A stretch of DNA of 6,992 nt from Candidatus Neomicrothrix sp. UBA2110 (GTDB lineage Bacteria > Actinomycetota > Acidimicrobiia > Acidimicrobiales > Poriferisodalaceae), in the NCBI GenBank assembly GCA_002331465.1, contig DCYM01000060.1, positions 1-6,992 on the forward strand, read 5' to 3'. Both the position numbers and the translations under genes were made by a program. Below, in pieces: positions 1 to 4,249 of this stretch. Positions within the stretch are counted from its first letter, which is position 1. Every line of letters begins with the position of its first letter. A model generated the notes under the pieces. That model was not told the DNA's origin. It did no database searches and was given only the letters and a program-made list of their open reading frames with translations.

Positions 1-584
1 ACACCCTCCCCCACACTCTCCTCGATCCATGCCCGGCCGGCGAAAAATGCCCACGCCGCAACAGGAACGTTTACCAAAAACACCGCCCGCCAGCCGAACC
101 CCTGAATTAGTAGAGCTCCAAGCGAGGGAGCGAGAGCAGCTGCAAGCCCTGCGACTGCACCCCAGATGCCGATAGCGGCTTGCTGGCGATCCCTAGGAAA
201 AGCGCTGAGCAACAGAGCCAGCCCGGCCGGATATTGGCAAGCTCCACCGATGGACTGCAGTATTCGAGCACCGATAAGAAAAGAAGCTGACGGGGCGAAT
301 CCTGACAGCAACGAACCGACAGCAAATCCGACAAGCCCGATAAGAAACACCCGCCTGCGCCCATATCGATCGGCGAGCCATCCAGCTGGCAATAAGAGAG
401 AGGCGACGCCGAGGTTGTAGCCAGTGATTACCCAAGAAAGGGTCGCAGCCGTCGCTGAGGGGAACGCTCTGGCAAGCTCGTCGCGGGCCACAGAAATGAT
501 GGTGATTTCCATCGCGACCATGAAACCGACAAGGGAGGTCACCAAAAGTGTCCGATTGGCCTTCGCTCGAACGTTGGTGTCCAC
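1..584 (-). CDS. MFS drug/metabolite exporter, DHA2 (14-TM) type, N-terminal part, truncated by window edge
   Basis: About 194 N-terminal residues of a major facilitator superfamily proton antiporter are visible; the rest lies left of the window. TM1 is followed by a DHA2-like segment (MEITIISVARDELARAF, residues 25-41), where family members usually have LDxTIVNVALP. Motif A between TM2 and TM3 is intact (AGWLADRYGRRR, residues 67-78). The region after TM5 has the DHA2 antiporter signature: a modified motif C (APSLGALL) followed by GWRAVFLVNVP at about 164-174. The family exports amphipathic drugs, dyes or lipids from the cytoplasm using the proton gradient; the substrate cannot be told. The start chosen is a GTG only 11 bases after the stop of the upstream crotonase gene. 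The frame stays open further upstream, so an earlier start inside that gene is possible. No good Shine-Dalgarno is seen, so translation is probably coupled to the preceding gene. Confidence 0.85.
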   Translation of the reverse strand, partial: MDTNVRAKANRTLLVTSLVGFMVAMEITIISVARDELARAFPSATAATLSWVITGYNLGVASLLLPAGWLADRYGRRRVFLIGLVGFAVGSLLSGFAPSASFLIGARILQSIGGACQYPAGLALLLSAFPRDRQQAAIGIWGAVAGLAAALAPSLGALLIQGFGWRAVFLVNVPVAAWAFFAGRAWIEESVGEG

Positions 585-595
585 AGCTGAGACGT

Positions 596-1303
596 CTACA
601 AGCCGGCAGCGGCTCGATCGGCAGCAATTGCAGCGTCCATCGAGGCAAGGAGATCTCCTCGCAAGGCACGCACCGTCGACGCGTAGGCTTTTCTATCGAG
701 TTCCTTAGCGAAGCCCTGTGCGACTTCTAACGCTCGCTCCAACACTTGATCTTGGGATGTCACTTCATCAAGAAACCCGGCGTCAACGGCGCCAGGCCCG
801 TCAACTATTCGGGCATTAGCAACCGACACTTGCAGATGCCTCTTGGAAAGCCGCTCTGATGCGATCAGCAACGCCCACCTTGGCAAAGTCAATGCAATTG
901 CGACTTCGTTAAGTCCGATTTTCACGGGACCGTCGACGCCAACTCGGTAGTCACATCCACACAGCATCAGGGCACCAGCGGCAACTGCGTGCCCGGTGCA
1001 AGCGGCGACGACTGGAACTGAAGCCCCATACGCCTGTCGAATCAAAGCACCGCCGGCGCTACCCATTTCAGTAATTGCTTTGGGGTCACCAGACTTGATG
1101 ACGTCAAGGTCGAAGCCTGCGAAAAAGATTTTCTCGTTGCCTGCTAGAACAACCGCCCCAATATTGGGATCAGACTCGGCTTCAGCTAATTCTTGGCTCA
1201 GGGCAAGCAGCAGCGGAGGAGAAAACGCGTTCGCCCGACCATCATCAACGGAGATGCAGAGCACATTGTCTATGCGTTCGCTGACTAGTGAGTCATTCGC
1301 CAT
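596..1303 (-). CDS. Crotonase-fold protein, resembling delta3,delta2-enoyl-CoA isomerase (often annotated enoyl-CoA hydratase)
   Basis: This is a 235-residue enoyl-CoA hydratase/isomerase superfamily protein, slightly shorter than the usual 250-270. The oxyanion-hole strand is present (FFAGFDLDV, about residues 61-69), as is the second CoA-binding turn (TGHAVAAGALMLCGCDYR, about 103-119). By hand alignment to rat crotonase, the first catalytic Glu (E144) is replaced by Leu112. The second (E164) is kept as Glu133 in IGLNEVAIALTLPRW. A single Glu in a GLNE context is what mitochondrial-type delta3,delta2-enoyl-CoA isomerases show, so double-bond shifting in fatty-acid or side-chain beta-oxidation is more likely than hydration (inference). 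It is cytoplasmic. The start at 1303 gives a normal N-terminus (MANDSLVSERI) and has a TANNNT hexamer 7 bases upstream. An in-frame ATG at 1339 would add 12 atypical residues. It is the first gene of a leftward pair with the DHA2 exporter and diverges from the P450. Confidence 0.85.
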   Translation of the reverse strand: MANDSLVSERIDNVLCISVDDGRANAFSPPLLLALSQELAEAESDPNIGAVVLAGNEKIFFAGFDLDVIKSGDPKAITEMGSAGGALIRQAYGASVPVVAACTGHAVAAGALMLCGCDYRVGVDGPVKIGLNEVAIALTLPRWALLIASERLSKRHLQVSVANARIVDGPGAVDAGFLDEVTSQDQVLERALEVAQGFAKELDRKAYASTVRALRGDLLASMDAAIAADRAAAGL

Positions 1304-1310
1304 AGCTGGG

Positions 1311-1316
1311 ACGGTA
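1311..1316 (-). promoter_or_regulatory. Candidate -10 element for a leaderless crotonase transcript
   Basis: Read on the minus strand, this is TACCGT, fitting the actinobacterial -10 pattern TANNNT. It ends 7 bases before the ATG at 1303, so transcription would begin at or next to the start codon. No convincing -35 hexamer is seen 16-18 bases further upstream. The placement also supports choosing 1303 over the ATG at 1339. Based on position and pattern only. Confidence 0.3.
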
Positions 1317-1363
1317 GCTCCACACCCAACTTTTTGCATGGTCTTACACGACTATTCGGTACC

Positions 1364-1377
1364 TAACTCTTGTGTTA
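1364..1377. promoter_or_regulatory. Imperfect palindrome, candidate operator between the divergent crotonase and P450 genes
   Basis: TAACTCTTGTGTTA pairs with its own reverse complement at five of seven positions (TAAC.C..G.GTTA). It lies one base upstream of the proposed P450 -10 hexamer, where a bound dimeric repressor such as a TetR-type protein would block transcription. It sits in the 87-base region shared by the two divergent genes and could control both. No regulator gene is in the window to match it to. A 14-base site with two mismatched pairs can arise by chance. Confidence 0.3.
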
Positions 1378-1378
1378 C

Positions 1379-1384
1379 TAGGCT
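1379..1384 (+). promoter_or_regulatory. Candidate -10 element for a leaderless P450 transcript
   Basis: TAGGCT fits TANNNT and ends 6 bases before the P450 ATG at 1391. There is no strong Shine-Dalgarno in front of that ATG (only CTGAAGCG), which suits leaderless translation. The -35 region is poor; TTCGGT at 1355-1360 is the best candidate at 18-base spacing. Based on pattern only. Confidence 0.3.
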
Positions 1385-1390
1385 GAAGCG

Positions 1391-2608
1391 ATGCCGACAC
1401 TAATCAGCGATGCTGACATCCCAGTGATCTCGACCGAGCAACCTGTCTCAGAAGTTGAACGACGTGAAAGTCTTCGACAACTAACAGAAGGACATTGGAT
1501 TGCTCGAGCTGACCTTGGATACGTGATCACCACCCACGACGATTGTGCGGCCATGTTGCGTGATCGACGCTGGTTCAGCGCCCTCTCTTTAATCGCAGAG
1601 ACCCAAAACTATGACGACCCTGAGTGGTCCAAGCGAGATCGCAAGAGCATTTTGTCCACCGAAGGTGAAGATCATCAAAGAATTCGGCGCATCGTTAGTT
1701 CCGCATTCACTCCAAAATCAGCCGATCGGCTACGCCCTTTCATGCGAGATGTAGTGAACGAGTTGCTGGACCCCATTTGCGAACGTGGTTGCTCCGAATT
1801 TGTGACGGATGTCTGCGAGCCTTACCCGATCCCCATTATCTGCGAGTTACTGGGCGCCCCTCGCGAAGATTGGGAACTTTTCAGTCGACTAGCTGTCGAT
1901 ATTTTCAGGGTGTTCAATGGAAACCTGTCGAAAGACGCTCCGAAAATTATCGCCGCGAGCGAAGAGATGGACGCTTACATGCTCAATCTCATTTCGGAGC
2001 GACGTTCTGACCCTCGCGATGACCTGCTCAGCGATCTAATAGCCGCAGAAGAAGAGGGAGATCGGCTCTCGACTGACGAGTTGCTTTCGATGGCCAACGC
2101 GCTGCTGCTAGCCGGCACCGATACCACTAGAAACCAGTTGGCCTGCGCGGTGGCTTTGTTCGCTCAACATCCAGATCAGTTCGAGCTTCTTCGCAACAAT
2201 CCGGAATTAACTCCCGGAGCGGTAGAGGAAGTCATGCGTTGCCTCGGTGCTGTTCGAGGAACTGGACGTTTCGCCAGCGAGGACATTGTTTACAGGGAAG
2301 TGTTGTTCCCTAAAGGGACGTTGATCTTCCCGAATTTTGTGGCGGCGAACCACGACACCGAAAAGTTTGCGAATCCGACCGACTTCGACATCACCCGTGA
2401 AGCAGGTGCCCCACATTTGACATTCGGTAGCGGGGCTCACTTTTGTTTGGGTGCTTTCTTGGCGCGCGCTGAACTCCAAGAAGCGTTCACAGTGATCGCT
2501 CGCAGGTTGCCTGACCTCAGGCTTGACGGCGAGATTTCTTGGAAACCACTGAAGAACGGTATCTGGGGTCCGGAGAATCTTCCCATTGCCTTTCTAAGAG
2601 GGAACTAG
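1391..2608 (+). CDS. Cytochrome P450 (bacterial class I type)
   Basis: Complete 405-residue soluble cytochrome P450, the normal length for bacterial three-component P450s, with no membrane anchor. Landmarks appear in order. The C-helix HxxxR is His95-Arg99 (EDHQRIRR). The I-helix oxygen-activation motif is AGTDTT at 241-246, with the acid-alcohol pair Asp244-Thr245 and Thr246. The K-helix ExxR is Glu280 to Arg283. The heme loop FGSGAHFCLG spans 345-354, with Cys352 as the axial thiolate. It should hydroxylate or otherwise oxidise a small hydrophobic molecule using electrons from a ferredoxin and reductase, neither of which is encoded here. Bacterial P450s of this style often act on steroids, terpenes or fatty acids, but the CYP family and substrate cannot be assigned by eye. 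It diverges from the isomerase-like crotonase, which may share its pathway and its control region. It converges on the FmdB-type gene with 34 bases between stops. Confidence 0.95.
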   Translation: MPTLISDADIPVISTEQPVSEVERRESLRQLTEGHWIARADLGYVITTHDDCAAMLRDRRWFSALSLIAETQNYDDPEWSKRDRKSILSTEGEDHQRIRRIVSSAFTPKSADRLRPFMRDVVNELLDPICERGCSEFVTDVCEPYPIPIICELLGAPREDWELFSRLAVDIFRVFNGNLSKDAPKIIAASEEMDAYMLNLISERRSDPRDDLLSDLIAAEEEGDRLSTDELLSMANALLLAGTDTTRNQLACAVALFAQHPDQFELLRNNPELTPGAVEEVMRCLGAVRGTGRFASEDIVYREVLFPKGTLIFPNFVAANHDTEKFANPTDFDITREAGAPHLTFGSGAHFCLGAFLARAELQEAFTVIARRLPDLRLDGEISWKPLKNGIWGPENLPIAFLRGN

Positions 2609-2642
2609 AAGCCGACATGGGAACCCTCAACGCGTAGAGGTG

Positions 2643-2873
2643 CTACTGGGAGTGACATCCCCCGCCACAACACGAATCGCGTCCGGTCCACGATGACGCG
2701 CTCTCGGAGGGAACCTGTGAATTAGTTGCTCCGACTGAAGCAAATGTGGACAACCGACGTTTCGCCCCCGTGTGCCCAGCCGAACATGTCGCCGAGCGCG
2801 CGGATTCAGACATAGGACGACGTTGATCAAAAGTCTCGTCGCATATGGGACAGTGGTAGGAGTACATAGGCAC
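2643..2873 (-). CDS. FmdB-family zinc-ribbon small protein
   Basis: A 76-residue protein starting at a GTG and reading VPMYSYHCPICDETF, the typical FmdB opening (usually MPxYxYxCxxC). Cys8-x2-Cys11 supplies half of a zinc site. The second half is Cys30-x3-His34 (CSAGH) in place of the commoner Cys-x2-Cys, followed by the usual basic stretch AKRRLSTFAS. The C-terminus carries a Cys-rich tail (SCCGGGCHSQ) as I recall for actinobacterial members. Originally named as a regulator of formamide/acetamide use, the family's function is mostly unknown; a nucleic-acid or metal-binding role is inferred. The frame is open upstream to an ATG at 2975, but those residues have no family resemblance and would overlap the MFS gene. 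The GTG has a TANNNT 7 bases upstream and no Shine-Dalgarno. It diverges from the MFS gene and converges on the P450 gene. Confidence 0.8.
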   Translation of the reverse strand: MPMYSYHCPICDETFDQRRPMSESARSATCSAGHTGAKRRLSTFASVGATNSQVPSESASSWTGRDSCCGGGCHSQ

Positions 2874-2880
2874 GGCGACG

Positions 2881-2910
2881 ATCGTAGGGTGAAGGGGCGA
2901 ACAACGCCAA
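2881..2910 (-). promoter_or_regulatory. Candidate promoter for the FmdB-type gene (leaderless)
   Basis: On the minus strand TTGGCG (2910-2905) lies 18 bases before TACGAT (2886-2881). Each matches the housekeeping -35 and -10 consensus at 4 of 6 positions. The -10 ends 7 bases before the GTG start at 2873, which implies a leaderless mRNA. The -35 overlaps the left arm of the inverted repeat at 2902-2920. This is the best-formed promoter in the window, but it is a by-eye call. Confidence 0.4.
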
Positions 2911-2920
2911 GGTGGTGTTG
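2902..2920. repeat. Inverted repeat between the FmdB-type and MFS genes; candidate operator or 5' UTR hairpin
   Basis: Arms CAACGCCA (2902-2909) and TGGTGTTG (2913-2920) pair at seven of eight positions, plus one G-T wobble, around a 3-base centre. The repeat overlaps the -35 of the proposed FmdB promoter. It ends 8 bases before the Shine-Dalgarno of the MFS gene. It could bind a dimeric regulator controlling both divergent genes, or fold in the MFS leader RNA. No run of T follows, so it is not a rho-independent terminator. Confidence 0.35.
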
Positions 2921-2928
2921 GAAACCGC

Positions 2929-2933
2929 GGGAG
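2929..2933 (+). promoter_or_regulatory. Shine-Dalgarno of the MFS gene, fixing a GTG start
   Basis: GGGAG is followed by a 6-base spacer and the GTG at 2940. It is the clearest ribosome-binding site in the window and decides the start of the MFS gene, in contrast to the leaderless-looking genes nearby. A possible -10 (TAGGGT, 2885-2890) would give a leader of roughly 45 bases containing the inverted repeat. Confidence 0.6.
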
Positions 2934-2939
2934 CGCTAA

Positions 2940-4199
2940 GTGAAGGACACGTCCAATCCCAGCGCCACTCCACATTTACTACATGGGGGGACCACTAATT
3001 TTCCTTCAGTGTTCGCAGTAGAACCTGCGACTCAACTGAAGTGGTCAAGGGTTATTCTCGTGACCCTCGCAGGGGTGGTCTCTCACACCTTTGGGCGTAG
3101 CACGATGCCGTTGCTACTCCCCGCTATTTCGGATGACCTCGGTTTAAGCGCCACCACAGCGGGCGCGATCGGGTCTGTGAATATGGCTACCTACCTGTGT
3201 GGAGTAATAGCGGTCACTTACCTAGCGAACCGATTAGCGCCTTCTCTTTTAATGAAGATCGGTTTGTGGACAATCCTGGCTGGTTTGTTGTCCCTTGGCA
3301 CAGCTCAGAACACTTGGCAGGTCATGATCGGCACTGGGTTAGCTGGTTTGGGCGGCGCGGGTATTTGGTTAACGATGCCTGTGATCGCGACAACAGGTGT
3401 GTCTGCCGCTAAGCGGGGAATGGTGATGGGTTCCCTCACCGCAACGATGGGGGTGGCGTCAATTGTTGTGCCGGTCGCTACATCTGGCCTCCGCGGCATC
3501 GTCGATGATGACGGGGCCTGGCGTGAGATTTGGCTCATCGAGACGCTCGCGGCCTCAGCAATTCTCGCTGTGCTTTACGTGGTTTTGCGCGATGACGTCT
3601 CACCAAGGCTTCCATTAGGCGCCGGGATCAGAGCAATTAAGCGTCTACAGGGTTGGAAAACAGCTGTCTTTTTCTATATGGCTTTTGCTTTCGTTGCCGC
3701 CTCATGGTTTCAGTTCTTTGGTTTATCTCTCGAAAATGACCACAACATGTCGCGGGAATTTACGACCCATATGTGGGCGCTGATGGGTATAGGAGGTGTC
3801 TTAGGCGCTCTTACGTTCGGCCGGCTCAGCGATCGTCTTGGGCGACCCCGAACCATGTGTATTGTGACCGCCGCCGGTGCAACTACCTGCCTCTTGGTCC
3901 TCGTGGGAGACATGTGGGCTGCAGCCTTAGCAGCCGTGATCTACGGCACTTCTGCGATGGCCGTACCATCGTTGACTGCAACCTTTGTGCGCGACCAGGT
4001 TGATGAACATGACTTCACGGCCGTCTTCGGTGCGATGACGATTTTTTATGGACCGGCCTCAGTAATCGGCCCAATCAGCGGCGGTGTGTTAGCCGATATC
4101 ACTGGCTCGTATCGACTCACTTATATTCTTCTCGCGGTGACTTTTGCCTTCGCATCTCTCGCAGCTTGGCGTCTACCCCGAATCGAAAGGGACAACTAG
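2940..4199 (+). CDS. MFS transporter, YbfB/YjiJ-like, 12 membrane segments
   Basis: Complete 419-residue major facilitator superfamily carrier. A soluble N-terminal extension of about 35 residues precedes TM1. The first helices carry HTFGRSTMPLLLP (49-61), DDLGLS (65-70) and a GSVNMATYLCG stretch (78-88). These recall the YbfB/YjiJ group, where FGR..YTxLLPAM..DLGLS is typical. Hydrophobic segments at about 37-57, 73-94, 104-122, 128-150, 160-182, 196-216, 240-262, 277-297, 305-323, 326-346, 360-384 and 390-409 give twelve helices. The classic MFS motif A lies in the second half (FGRLSDRLGRPR, 293-304), before the helix at about 305-323. The group is poorly characterised; small organic anions or aromatic compounds are plausible substrates. 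The sulfatase gene follows after 50 bases, or overlaps if its TTG start is used. That pairing suggests the carrier imports the sulfatase's substrate or exports its product. The GTG start is backed by GGGAG. Confidence 0.9.
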   Translation: MKDTSNPSATPHLLHGGTTNFPSVFAVEPATQLKWSRVILVTLAGVVSHTFGRSTMPLLLPAISDDLGLSATTAGAIGSVNMATYLCGVIAVTYLANRLAPSLLMKIGLWTILAGLLSLGTAQNTWQVMIGTGLAGLGGAGIWLTMPVIATTGVSAAKRGMVMGSLTATMGVASIVVPVATSGLRGIVDDDGAWREIWLIETLAASAILAVLYVVLRDDVSPRLPLGAGIRAIKRLQGWKTAVFFYMAFAFVAASWFQFFGLSLENDHNMSREFTTHMWALMGIGGVLGALTFGRLSDRLGRPRTMCIVTAAGATTCLLVLVGDMWAAALAAVIYGTSAMAVPSLTATFVRDQVDEHDFTAVFGAMTIFYGPASVIGPISGGVLADITGSYRLTYILLAVTFAFASLAAWRLPRIERDN

Positions 4200-4236
4200 A
4201 TCAACTACGCGGTCACACCTCCACTTCGATTATTCA

Positions 4237-4242
4237 TAGGAT
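4237..4242 (+). promoter_or_regulatory. Hexamer before the sulfatase start: candidate -10 that overlaps a Shine-Dalgarno-like AGGA
   Basis: TAGGAT fits TANNNT with the preferred A at position 5, and ends 7 bases before the GTG at 4250. The same bases contain AGGA (4238-4241), 8 bases from the GTG, which could serve as a ribosome-binding site in a transcript coming from the MFS gene. Either use supports the GTG at 4250. The -35 is weak (TCACAC at 4213-4218, 18-base spacing). Confidence 0.35.
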
Positions 4243-4249
4243 CTATGGT

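Noticed and set aside
193..669. A 158-codon minus-strand open frame overlapping the crotonase 3' end and the exporter N-terminus
   Set aside because: Its translation is rich in Arg, Cys, Ser and Trp with no domain. The neighbouring frame encodes clear MFS motifs (AGWLADRYGRRR, GWRAVFLVNVP) over the same bases.
996..1403. A 135-codon plus-strand open frame opposite the crotonase gene
   Set aside because: It is the antisense shadow of a well-conserved crotonase. It overlaps the P450 start and has no recognisable domain.
2609..2642. Terminator between the convergent P450 and FmdB-type genes
   Set aside because: Only 34 bases are available, without a stable GC-rich stem or a T run. GGGA/TCCC around 2648-2661 is a 4-base stem inside the coding region.
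2874..2975. An N-terminal extension of the FmdB-type protein from an ATG at 2975
   Set aside because: The 34 extra residues are unlike the family, cover the intergenic promoter region and overlap the MFS start. The GTG at 2873 gives the normal family N-terminus.
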